A stretch of DNA of 64,000 nucleotides, from the NCBI RefSeq assembly GCF_004359215.1, contig NW_027152195.1:305415-369414 (forward strand), given 5' to 3'. A program made the translations under genes and the position numbers. This DNA is from Bremia lactucae (lineage: Eukaryota; Oomycota; Peronosporomycetes; Peronosporales; Peronosporaceae). The stretch's first letter is position 1; each line of letters begins with the position of its first letter. The notes beneath the pieces are model-generated. The model was not told where the DNA came from and did no database searches. It saw only the letters and a list, made by a program, of their open reading frames with translations. Shown here in pieces: positions 43,582 through 53,885 of this stretch.

Positions 43582-44935
43582 AGTATAGCCTGTAGAGGCA
43601 AGGACAGCGTTATTTAACGCGAATCCACCACTGGGAGCATTGAGATCCAGCGCTTTGGTGTCTGAGCACCCAACCTGCGTAAAATGTCTTCAATGACGCG
43701 ATTGACCCATTCAGTTTGACCATCGGTCTACATACCATATCTTAAATTCCTTAATTAAGGAATAAAATGGATCCGTAGGATCTTAAAGATTGATGACCCA
43801 CTCCGTGCACTAAGTGCAGCTTTTGAGTCATCCAGGACAGCTTCGGCCAGAAGTGACGATGGGTTTAGCTCAATCGTTTGTCAAATGACCACCATCTCAG
43901 ATAAGTCGCCAGCCTTTAAGGCTCGGCCGCACTCATCAATATTCGTTTCGTCTAGCTCTAAAAGATCATGTTACGAACGGATTGCCGAAAGACCAACTTC
44001 TGCCTCGGTGTTACCGCTTACACCATTTACAGCGTATGCACTTGCTCGCTCGTATCACTTTGTGAGGGTATAGATGGTTCGCGTCTCCCCTGTCTCGAAG
44101 TAGAGACAACACGCCTCTTCGACGTCGGGACATTCACGTCCTCGAATTTTTCTGCCTGTATTGGTTCTTTACCATAGCTGGTGTATAATTAGACATCCAT
44201 CAAGTAGTTAGGTAGCTCAACTTCCTTATCCAGCGAGCGTTTACGTATCACTCCACGTGCATTAGAAGGGATTGACCCTAAAAGCCCTGGCAAACCGCCA
44301 ATAGTGTCGCTAACGACACTCAGTATGGGGCCACCTCGGCCGACCAAACTCGGTGGACTTAGACGTGCTACCCCACGTATCTCAGGGATATTGCACCCTT
44401 GATGACTCGGCCTTAAGCCTACAATGCTTTTAGCATTCATTGAATCGTTATTACAAACGAGTGTCACTTGACGGAGTACGTGCCGTTCCATCGTCTTTTT
44501 CTGAGTCGAGCTAAGAATTAATGTTCACAACATTGGAGTTTATTAACTCAGACGTTCCAATGTCGAAAACACTGCCAGACTCAGTCAATGATCCGCGCCA
44601 ATAGCGCTTTTGTTGCCTAGCAAAGTTGGTTTATGACTCTCCAAAACTTTGCTCGGAACACTGCGCGCTGCGCCTAAGGTCTTAAACCTCCAATCGATCC
44701 AAGGCTCATGGCATTCAAGCCAGGACATACCAAGGATAAGATTATATCTCAAATTGAAATCAAGGACGAGGCAGCGTTCCATACTGTCAATGCCCAGTCG
44801 CAAAGCAAACAATGATTGTATCACTTTCGTGCGCTTTAAGCGACTCAACGTATTGTTGATTTCCTTCAAGGAAAAGACGTCGAGCATAATAGCAAGACGC
44901 TCCTGAGTAAATTGAAATTGACCATTGATCATCAA
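43582..44935 (-). pseudogene. Family C pol remnants: protease and integrase
   Basis: The minus frame 44935-44585 has LRYNLILGMSWLECHEPWID, the C-terminal part of a Gypsy protease; the active site itself is not seen. Nothing recognisable as RT or RNase H lies between 44580 and 43870, although 44491-44189 is open for 100 codons without a known motif. Near 43720-43590 the frame reads QTEWVNRVIEDILRRLG and NAVLASTGYTP, the integrase part after the catalytic Glu region. The block is heavily decayed. Confidence 0.65.
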
Positions 44936-45189
44936 AGCCCTTCACAGCTGCTTAATCGACTAACAAGCCAGGCTTGTACTCACGCCCCGTGCCATTACGC
45001 ACCGAACTAATTGAGGCTAGGTCCTGTTTACTCTTACCTCCTAGAGATTAAACGGAGCTTAGGTCATCCCCTGTAAGGCGCCCCGATCCTACTGGGTATA
45101 GACATTTTACCGCACCGTACCAGATTTGTGGTATAGGTCGGAATTGGTGCTCTTTCGAGCTTTACGCGTATTTTGTAATCCCAGCAAGA

Positions 45190-45451
45190 TAAACTATCTT
45201 GCTGAATCTGTCTACAAAATCAAGGATGCCGTTGTTTCTGTGATCGTCTTCGGGAAATCCGAAGACGAAATCAATAGAGCAAGAGGATTTTCCAAGAGCT
45301 TGGCTAGGGCTTGTTCACCAAGTCCCTGCGCCAAGTGCTCTACCACCTGCCGATGATGTTCGGAGCGAGATGAAGAAGCTAGCCTCAATCGATATTGAGG
45401 CTCATCCTCACGTACACGCGCAGAGATGCGGGTCGTGGGAAGGATTTCAAG
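45190..45451 (-). mobile_element. Family D leader joined to an integrase fragment
   Basis: Next to the LTR at 45452 the minus strand carries the D leader (ccttcccacgacccgcatctctg). Near 45265 it continues as integrase, with DFVFGFPEDDHRNNGILDF and DRFSKIVYLAG. Everything between leader and integrase is deleted. Confidence 0.65.
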
Positions 45452-45979
45452 TGTAGGCGGGCACGTCTTAATGCTGCCAGACTCTGGTTAAGCACACACC
45501 CTAGCACACCGAGGAAGCAGTTAGGCCGTCCACCCTCGTGTGCCGTGAGGTAGTTGTGGTAGGCGCTTTAGCGACCTGACCCAACGCACTAAGTACTCTA
45601 GTAAAGCGTCTCGCAAGAGCGGTGATTCCGGCTCCTCGCGCGCACTTACCAAATAGGAAGTAGTTTTCAAACTGATTTATATTTAGTCGTATTAAATATC
45701 AATACCTATTTTTACCAACCAAAATGTCATCTCTATAGATAACACTTAATATGTATAGCGTACCTTCCTAGATACCTCGCGTAACGGATGACGCTGGGCG
45801 TCATCCCTCCTATTGTAGAAGGACCTATGTGCATCACATACAAAAGGGTAGGTCACAATGTGAATCACATCCAGGTGGTGGGTCTAATTGCTCTATTTTA
45901 GTAATTGACCATCCTCTTAAGTACACAAAGTCTACTTAACGGGGACTGTGTAAAATTAGGGCAACTTTAGCCCGTTACA
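45452..45979 (-). repeat. Family D LTR (5' LTR of a minus-strand remnant)
   Basis: The LTR is 528 bp. Its reverse complement begins TGTAACGGGC and ends CGCCTACA and follows the D LTR throughout. The palindrome near 45786-45806 is gatgacgc/gcgtcatc with one difference in the middle. Leader sequence lies on its left, so this is a 5' LTR on the minus strand. Confidence 0.85.
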
Positions 45980-46479
45980 CTTGACAAGATTGTTACAGTC
46001 GAGCTGAACATACTGCCCTTATAAAGACGGGGTCGCTTTCGACGGTCTGGGTGGATAAACGCTCGCCTCCGGATCAAATTTTTGAATCAAGGATTTGCTC
46101 GTTACTCAAGGATTGCGGGAATGTGATTCATGTCACAGGGTTGTGGAGTTTAGTACAAGATAGATCTTTTAACACAGTACAAAGCTCGAGGCAGTCGCCT
46201 CTTCCCGCGAGAGTAGTTCCATATAATCGACATGTCCCTTAAAGACAAGCATTAGGCGGGTCGCGTCATTTCGTTATTTAGCTATCACAAAATGGCGCTC
46301 GGAAACGAAATGGAAAACGGCAAATCGTGGACGCGTATAATATGAAATTCAGTTAAGATTACAGCCTAATGCCTAATATCTTGCAAGGGTGTCATATTGA
46401 AATGGTTCTATTATAGGAGCAGAGTTGCTATCAGGTCTTAACGACCCAAAGGTTGTTCCAATGTGTAACTGGGCACCTT
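45980..46479. other. Spacer; no gene seen
   Basis: A 63-codon plus frame at 46051-46242 has no motif I recognise. Otherwise there is no similarity to the LTRs or genes elsewhere in the window. Confidence 0.4.
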
Positions 46480-47085
46480 TCACGAGTACTGATCAGTACT
46501 AGTTAACCTTACACTGATTACAGTTTAGGTGAGGTGCCTCGAAACTTCACGTACACAGGGGGACAGAGGAAGATTTCTAAGTAGCTAAAGTAAAGGTAGT
46601 TCAAAAGATTATGACTAGGGAAAGTAGAATTGTATTAATATATATATATATTCCTACGTAACGATCTTCTGTATACTACTGAGCTTATTATTTATAAAAA
46701 CTAACTAAGTATGGCGCCCCCTTGCGCACCGCACAATCATGTCTTATAACGATTGGCGGGGTTGATTCAAGCTTAGACCAACCAAACAATCACCCTATAT
46801 CAGTCACTATAGTAACTGTTGGTTAGGGAGGGGTGATTTAACGGTAGTCCCATTACATAAGTTATTATTCCTGTAAGAGAAATAATAAATAGTATTTCCT
46901 ATGAGAGGAAATATTATAAGAAGTACAAAATTATTATCTTTATTTATTTTGACTTAATAGTTTAAATATTACCAAATTTGGTAATATTGACGCAATAAGA
47001 CATTAGTTCTACCAGAAATTCTATTATGTTTTTCTCTAATTTTGCATTATTGGTATTAATATAAAACCGATATATTTTCATTTAT
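46480..47085. repeat. Rearranged family B LTR: inverted second half, then direct first half
   Basis: From about 46480 to 46775 the sequence is the reverse complement of the later part of the B LTR at 56461-56675 (words cgtaacgatcttctg, gtcttataacgattgg and cacgtacac). From 46837 to about 47085 it matches the first part of the same LTR in the direct sense (56241-56400; words cctatgagagga and ttaccaaatttggta). A purine tract lies just before 46837. The LTR halves are thus in opposite orientations. Confidence 0.6.
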
Positions 47086-47105
47086 TGATTTTGACCAAGA
47101 TCAAC

Positions 47106-48800
47106 ATGGCGACTAAAAGCCTGTGCGCTTGGGCCGTGAGGCCGCAAAGCTGGCCGCTGCGCGGATCAGTGCAGCTGTTGGTAATGCAAATGTTTCAGTA
47201 GACGCTAATGCGTCTACTGCGAGGAATTCGTCACCTCCTACTCTCATTGGAGGTGACTGGAACATGTCATCTGTTGATGACATTGCAGGTAACGGTGACA
47301 AGTCACCTGCCACCCCAAGTGTAGGTGACTGGACCAAGTCACCGGCATCGCCTGACTCAGTGTCTACTGTAAAGGGCGCCGGATTACTTGGGTCGAGTCG
47401 ACAACGAGAGAGGTGATGACGAGGTTGTTCGACTCGTCGGACCTATTCGGTGGGGAGGCATCATCAGATGTATCCATGGGCGATGACCACTCTGGGGACA
47501 ATAGTATGCGTCACCAGTAACTAAGAAGTCGCGGAGGGAAGAGTGCTGCTGATGGTGCTAGTTTGCATCACCAGGAAAGAGTTGAGTCTAAGGATCCCTC
47601 AAAAGGCCAGGTTAACGTTAACGTTAACATGAGCCAACAGGAGAGGAACCGCAATACGTTGCGGTTTGCTCCTGAAAAAAGGCCTTGGTTGCCCTCTAGG
47701 ATAATCTTATTAGTTGGTGTGGTATGATCAACGATCGATATCATATTCCGCTATTCGACTCATCTAGGTTTCACAAGCCTGGTGAGGATGAAACGGAATT
47801 CTTCATCGATGCTTTTTTTTGGCATCGGTGGTACTCTTCTGAACGGGCAAAGGATGTCAAACCTTTGTTCCAAGCTTGGACAGCCTTTGTACAGAATGTA
47901 CATACATAGGCCGTGAGGTCTGGCTTGACAAGCTAAATGCTTACCGTGAACGGATCAAGAAACGGAGAGTAGTCGGTGGACGCGATAAGTTGAACCGTTA
48001 TTCTAGAGAGGCAGGGATTCCTTGCCTCTCGTGGGGGGGGGGACTCATGCCCATGTTGGTTTAAGGGTGCAGGTCATGCCCCAAAGGAAGCATATTCCCT
48101 CAAAGATCCTTAGTGGAGGACTCATATCTCTTACGAGATGCGTCAAGGGATTGAGAACCTCCAATCCTTTTACGAGCGCTTCCATGCTCGATCTTTGATG
48201 AGCCTTCTGCCGAGGAGGATGGGTCTCGTCGTACTGCAAGACGAGGCCCGGAACCTCCAACATCAGTTGGGAACGAGGTCCCCAACTATCATCCGACGGT
48301 GGATACCCTCGCCAACAATCGAGATAACTCGTTTGAACCGTCTTTACCCCACAGTGGTTTGAGAAGCTTTCAACAAGAAAACGATTCTCACCACTCGAAT
48401 CCGTCAATGGATGTGGAGGGGGAGAAATATCGGGTTCGCCTCGTTTAACGAACTCAAATGAAAATCGTAATTTGGATCACAACCTTTATTATTTGTGGGA
48501 GGATACTGATCACAAGTGATCCCGTCGCCGCGAGTTGGGGTGACGGTTGATAATGTTTGTCGTGACCAGTTGAGAAATTTTGCACAGGTTGCGACTGATC
48601 AACTAGCGAACGAAAAGACACATCAATTCTTCAAAACTAGCTGGTGACAGCTCGTCATAAGATCTCTTCCTTGGAGAAAAGAGTGGATCGTCTGGATCAA
48701 GAGAATCATACTTTGTTCCGAGACAATAAGGCTTTGGCAGAACCATCAGCCTTTGACGGATGCCCTAGACCATTCCGGTGTAATCCGAAATCGGAAGAAG
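47106..48800 (+). pseudogene. Antisense ORF of a family A-like element (opposite to minus-strand pol)
   Basis: It starts with an ATG at 47106 (MATKS), with a shift into the frame open at 47123-47416 (REAAKLAAARISAAVG, then short repeats around GDW and KSPA). A conserved block at 47865-48030 has AWTAFVQNV, IGREVWLDKLNAYRERI and KLNRYSREA, broken by one frameshift near 47905. A coiled-coil segment near 48655-48745 reads ISSLEKRVDRLDQENHTLF. The conserved block matches 38322-38484 on the minus strand at about 55% identity. The coiled coil is antisense to the pol linker. Function is unknown. Confidence 0.55.
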
Positions 48801-48954
48801 CCTCGTACTGATGGTACGGACGGAGACGCCCAACATAAAATGTAGGATACGTACGCATCTTAAGGGGCAGTTCGATTGTGAACGCATTACCTTGGCGATG
48901 TAGTACACGAAACGAGCTGATATACCGGGGCAGTCATTTATTACTGCCTACATT

Positions 48955-49049
48955 TGGTAATGACCTAATCCTACTGTCTACAGTAACCCTACCAAATCAC
49001 TTCGTATTTTGGTAGGGTTACCGTAGACAGTAGGACTAGGTCATTACCA
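48955..49049. repeat. 42-bp near-perfect inverted repeat (hairpin)
   Basis: Arms 48955-48996 and 49008-49049 differ at only two positions, around an 11-base loop. The right arm is real integrase coding on the minus strand (NDLVLLSTVTLPK). The left arm is an inverted copy of it that replaces the following integrase codons. Confidence 0.9.
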
Positions 49050-51845
49050 TTAAATGAAATATATTTGCTTTTCCATTTTTGGCAGAGTTCCGTTCCTGCG
49101 GGTCGACCGCATCAGCGATGGAATCCCGTACGAAAGAACGACTGCTTCTCTAGCCAACAGGATATTACCTGCTGACTCGGTTTTATTTTTGTTTTCAGTG
49201 CGACCGGCTCGCACTGCGGAGATATCAACCTCTTCACTATTGAGAGTATTCATCGTTCTCATTAATAATATTGTTTCCTATGTTGAGTCTTTCAGCATCA
49301 ATGTCAAATTCTGTAATAGCATTATTGTTATTACTATGTTAGTCCACTTCAGTTTATAATTAAATTATTATTAGTATCCTTCAGCTTGACTATAGTGCTA
49401 ATACGTGATGAGCAAGAGCTAAAAGGTTCTTTGCTCGAGCGAGTTCCTCCCGCCTTGAATAAGTGTCACTCTCAAACAAGGTGGGCATACGTGGGTGGCG
49501 TAAGCCATTCTCGAAAAATGGTGTATGCTTGTAGACGCAGCACTGAATTGTTGATGGCAAACTCAACCATTGGCAAGAACTCGCCACAACTCTTAAAAGA
49601 GTGGACGTATCCGCGAAGTATCTTTCAAGAATAGGGTTGCCCGCTTCGTCTGACCATCTGTTTCGGGATGATCAGAAGTTGACATTTTCAACAGCGTTTC
49701 AAGTGATTTGAACACAGTTTGCCAAAATTCCGCCGCGAATCGAGGGTATCGATATGAGACCAATTTGCGGGTAACCCATGGAGTCGAATATCGTGTCAAT
49801 CAAGACACAAGTACATCCTTTGGCTGTGATTAACTCCGTTACGGTAGCATGATGTACCATTTTGCTGAAATGATCAGCAAAAACAAGAACACCTTTATCT
49901 TGTGTTCGTCGTCGAAAAATTCGAAGACGAAGTCTATGAATACAGACTGCCAACATTATGCCGGAACAGGCAGGGGTTGTAATGGACCACATGATGAAGT
50001 ACTAGGCTTCACAAACTTCGCAAGGACGTATGTACTTGCGGACGAAATCATACTGGCGTGGCCAGTAGAAGTCACGACTTATCGTGATATCGTCTACGAT
50101 AACCACTGATTGGTCCATCGTGGCACTCATACATGATGCATAAACGCAAATTATTATGGGTGGGGACGACGACACGAGATGTGTCGTCAGCAATGGCTGT
50201 GCAATACTGTAACCCATTGCGTGTTGTGTATCGATCTGTTGAGGATCTTTACAAGTTCGACAACCCTCTAAAGTATTGTTGGGATGGATTTCTAAGATAA
50301 TCCATCAACCCTTTAGTGCCTTATCCTCTTGATACGCTCGTCTAACGTCGTCGAGTAATGTTGACGAGGGAATACTTTTAATTGCAACAGTGGCCCTATG
50401 CTCACTGTTGATTTGCGTTGCCAGCTCAAAATCGGGCCGGCGTGAAAGCACATCAGCGATAACGTTGAGTCGTCTTGGCTTATACTCCACCAAGAAGTTA
50501 TACTCCGCGAAGAAAGACAACCATCTCGCCATTCTTTGCGAGAGGTGTGGACTGTTTGCGGCCGTGCGTAAAGACGCACGATCCGTATATACAACGAACG
50601 ATCTATCTCTCAAGAGATAGACCCTAAACTTAGCCAGTGCGTATCTTATGGCAAGGGGTTCCTTGTCATGCACTGGAGAGTTGCTGAAAAATGGTTATAG
50701 CTGACGCGATTGATAACAGACGATGCGCTCTGCGCCATCTGTGTCATGTTGTTCTTACGCACAGCCGATTCCAAAATCGCTGGCGTCACAGACCACATGA
50801 AAAGGTCGGTCTTGATCAGCAATCGCCGGGATTGGCGATTGCATCAAGCTTTGTTTGATATCCTCAAAGGAACGCTGACAATCAGCGTTCCAGGACCGCT
50901 TTACTTTTTTCATCAATGAAGAAGAAAGATGTACTTTCATTTCGGCATAATCGCGTGGTACTTGTGCAGGTACGCCGCTAAGCCAAGGTACTTTCTAAGT
51001 CCCTTTACATCGACTGGCACAGGCCAATCTGTAATCGCCTTGCTCGTTTCCAGATCCGAGCGTACACCGTTTTAGCCACATGCACCCAAGAGGTGATATT
51101 TCGCTTGCAGTGAATATACACTTCTGAGGATTTGCATACAAATTGTGCTTACGCAGAAGTTAAGAATCTTTCGGATGCGGGTACGATGTACTTCAACATC
51201 CGACTTACCATTCATTGATTTGCTATGAACGAAGACGTCATCAAAATAGCTCGGTGCAAAATCTCGCATCGATCTCAACAAATTGCTTACACATTTGTTA
51301 AATGTCGCAGGGGCATTACTAAGTCCCTGTGGCAGGACTAGCCACTCCCATCGCATTCCGCATGAAATGCTTAATGCTGTTAACGGAATATTTTGTTCAC
51401 GCACAAGGATCTGATAAGACTCCATCCATCAGATCCATTGACAAAAAGATAATACTTTTTGACGTACCATATATGATTAGGTTTTTTCGTGGTATCGGCG
51501 TTTGAGCCGGTACCGTTGCAGCGTTCAATTTATTGAATGCATGCACAATCCGCCATCCTCCTGTTGCCTTACGCACACAGAAGGTCGGAGAGCTATGTGG
51601 GGAAGTTGATCCCTCAAATGATTTGCTGCTAAGCGATCGGCAAAGAATTTGTCGATCGCTTATACTTGTTCACGAGGCAGTGGCCATTGCTTCATGACAC
51701 AGTAATTCGAACCTGGAATTAGGTCAATCTCGCGTCGAGTGCCTTCATCATTAGGCAACTCCCACGGTACTGATTCAGAAAAGACATCCTTAAATTCTAC
51801 TAAATCCTTCTATAAAAGATTTGCTCTAAAGACTCCCAGGATTGG

Positions 51846-51903
51846 GACGTCAAACGTTCAGTCCGAGTCTTCTCGACGTCAAACGTTCAGTCCGAGTCTT
51901 CTC
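51846..51903. repeat. 29-bp direct repeat, two units
   Basis: Two adjacent exact copies beginning gacgtcaaacgttcagtcc lie in the protease-RT spacer of the minus-strand pol. Confidence 0.9.
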
Positions 51904-52462
51904 ATCGAGGACGCTTTCGCCCATCGATGAGCTGCTGAGAACCCGTTGGTTCTCAAGAAATACCATTGCCGACCGAATATCGACCACTTAGGTGTCATCG
52001 ATGACAAGTGTACGCAGATCTGCTTGACTTCGCCACTACGTAGATCACGCAAGAACCGTTTCGGTTTTAGCGTTGACAATTGAGTTATCTTCGAAGTTAA
52101 CTTCGAAGGCACTATTAGATCAAGTGTATAAGCGCCTATACTTGATCCATTGTTTACTAAGACATTTATTGTCTCAGTGTCCTCTTTGAAATTTATTTTC
52201 AAAGGTACCTGGGAACCTTTGACCACAAAATTCCGGGGACTTGTTAGTTCTTCTTTTTCCAATCTAGTTCTTATCGTAAAAATGAGAGCATTACGAATAT
52301 GAGACTGGATAAATGCACGGCCATGCGCTTAGAAGTTGCCAAGCTTTGAATAGTCGCAGCACATCACTAATCACAGGCAGCGTCAAATATCGACCACTCA
52401 AATACATTGAGTTGTGCGAAACAAGGAAAGTAAAAATTTTAGCAACATTTCATCAAAATTAG

Positions 52463-52915
52463 TCAAATGGGTGTATCGTTACATGCTATTAACACTTAAA
52501 GGTTGCTATTATCTATTTTTTGGATAATATATTAATTATCTTAAAGGTAGATAATATTTGGAGAATATTACTTTACATAGTAATATTCAGAAAGCTATTG
52601 ATAGATCCAGACCATTATATCTACTTGCTCCGCGGTCCAGTTAGCGCTGGATGCGCGCAAAGAGAGAAACAGATAAGACTTTATTACATGTTTAGTGTTA
52701 GTATTTTATTAAGTTAGTATAAATAGATAGAAAAACAAAAGAACTTAATTATATTAACACAGTTTACTTTTAACCTCTTTTAAAGCAAGTTTTTGAAAGA
52801 GAGTCTTCCTCTGCACGTACTTGTGTACGTTAAATGACGTGAGGCACCACTCGCACTGAAGCAGTGCGAAGTAGACTTGTAATGAAGCAGTACGAGTCGA
52901 CAGTGCCCCGTTACA
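52463..52915 (+). repeat. Family A LTR, probably solo
   Basis: About 453 bp, colinear with the other A LTRs, ending CCCCGTTACA. Its first bases are worn (tcaaatgggt). It points opposite to the pol on its left and no polypurine tract precedes it, so it is not that element's LTR. The paired hairpins are kept (about 52846-52900). Confidence 0.8.
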
Positions 52916-53102
52916 CCGATTGTAGTTAATTCAGCCTTTATTAATTAGGTTCATTGCTGTGTTTGTTATACTTAATTACTGTCAGGGTATTATGATGTCA
53001 AATCAATCTGACTTGTGCTAATGCGAAAAAGCTGTGAAACTGCATAAATAAAATCCATTATGACATCCAACTTTTAAGGTTATCCTCTACGTTTTCTTGC
53101 AG

Positions 53103-53732
53103 CTACTTTCTTAGCGCTGCAAGCCGCATGGAGAGGTCATCCTGTGATTTTTTTTCTCGTGCAGCTTCTGCGATAGGTACTTTAGTGCTAACGAGGCCTG
53201 CTGAGTCAAGCTGGCCTGCAATTTTCAGCCCGTTCTCGTCTGCTACCATCTGAATTAGGTCGTCGACCTGATCGGCAGGTGTTGAAAGCGACGTGTTGCT
53301 GCTCATGGCACCCTCCATGTAAGCGGAGCGCACATCCATGTCCTCGAAATGCTTCTCGAACTGGTCCATAGTCTGCGAGATGTTCTCCACATTCATCGAT
53401 TCCATGACCATATCCATACCATAGACTACACCGCTCATATTGGCCTTGAGGTGGCCCATACTAATTGCCGTCTGTACACGCGCGGCCACGGTATCCATGC
53501 GTGAAGACAACTGCAAGTAGCTAAGTGCCTGGTTCTTCTCGCGAATTGCGTTCTGTGCATAAATTTTAGCGCCCTCCATGTTGCCCTGCTCGATGGCCTT
53601 CTTCAGCTTAGCCTTCTGTGCTACCTGGTTCTTCTCGCACTTCTTGAAATTACGCATCAGCATCTTGGCTGTAAACTTCATATTAAAGAGTTCATCCTCC
53701 AGCTTATTCTTTCGAGAAAAGATATTCATCAT
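53103..53732 (-). CDS. ESCRT-III subunit CHMP1 / Did2 (Vps46)
   Basis: A 209-codon frame without introns. CHMP1 proteins form ESCRT-III filaments on endosomes and recruit the Vps4 ATPase to disassemble them in multivesicular-body sorting and membrane scission. The Snf7-type layout is seen: a basic N-terminal helical pair (residues about 9-65, FTAKMLMRNFKKCEKNQVAQ), a middle helix with KNQALSYLQLSSRMD, an acidic later part (MDQFEKHFEDMDVRSAYME), and a C-terminal MIT-interacting motif, DDLSMRLAALRK. The length is close to that of animal and plant CHMP1. Two adjacent Met codons open the frame; the first is used here. It is divergent from the SPX-EXS gene with 153 bp between starts. No damage is seen. 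Confidence 0.94.
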   Translation of the reverse strand: MMNIFSRKNKLEDELFNMKFTAKMLMRNFKKCEKNQVAQKAKLKKAIEQGNMEGAKIYAQNAIREKNQALSYLQLSSRMDTVAARVQTAISMGHLKANMSGVVYGMDMVMESMNVENISQTMDQFEKHFEDMDVRSAYMEGAMSSNTSLSTPADQVDDLIQMVADENGLKIAGQLDSAGLVSTKVPIAEAAREKKSQDDLSMRLAALRK

Positions 53733-53885
53733 GGCGCTCGTGGAAACTTGTGTCGCCCTTGTCTGCTTCCCAAGAAAAAAAAATTCGCTACATGATTCTG
53801 GAATAGGTTTATTTGGCTTATTGCTACTTCACAATAAAAATCCTAAACAGAACCATCTTTATTGACCAAAGCCGATCCACCGGCA
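53733..53885. promoter_or_regulatory. Bidirectional promoter region of CHMP1 and SPX-EXS
   Basis: Only 153 bp separate the two divergent starts, so both promoters and 5' UTRs must be packed here. It has an A-rich run (53774-53783) but no element I can name with confidence. Confidence 0.5.

Larger units (their letters stand above)
39986..44935 (-). mobile_element. Family C Gypsy chromovirus (minus strand), deleted and split by a mitochondrial insertion
   Basis: Read from right to left there is protease (44935-44585), a degenerate stretch with no recognisable RT, integrase (about 43720-43582), a mitochondrial DNA insertion (43577-42319), integrase C-terminal and GPY/F (42314-41784), linker, chromodomain (about 41650-41495), an antisense ORF (plus, 40562 to about 41440) and the 3' LTR. 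The 5' LTR is not found; beyond 44935 sequence of family D begins. Confidence 0.75.
48270..52262 (-). pseudogene. Family A-like Gypsy pol (minus strand), broken
   Basis: The protease (52262-51879) has VLVNNGSSIGAY where D[ST]G is needed, so its catalytic Asp is lost. Reverse transcriptase (about 51720-51072) keeps SYFDDVFVHS and LPQGLSNAPATF. RNase H and connection lie at 50940-50305 (VVCDASDFGIGCA; SQRMARWLSFFAEYN). The integrase core at 49992-49593 has VLVFADHFSKMVHH and SDHPETDGQTKRA, but VSYRYPRF replaces SDRDPRF. GPY/F lies near 48930-48840 (FRVLHRQGNAFTIELP) and a chromodomain at 48407-48270 (FLVES; CWRGYPPSDDSWGP). Gag and clear LTRs on this strand are missing. A 29-bp direct repeat lies in the protease-RT spacer (51846-51903). 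Confidence 0.85.

Noticed and set aside
46051..46242. 63-codon plus frame
   Set aside because: Its length is within chance for this base composition and no motif is seen.
46641..46660. Short AT dinucleotide run
   Set aside because: A common simple repeat in A+T-rich DNA without further structure.
53862..53885. Upstream extension of the SPX-EXS frame
   Set aside because: It begins with TTG. The ATG at 53886 gives the family-typical N-terminus.
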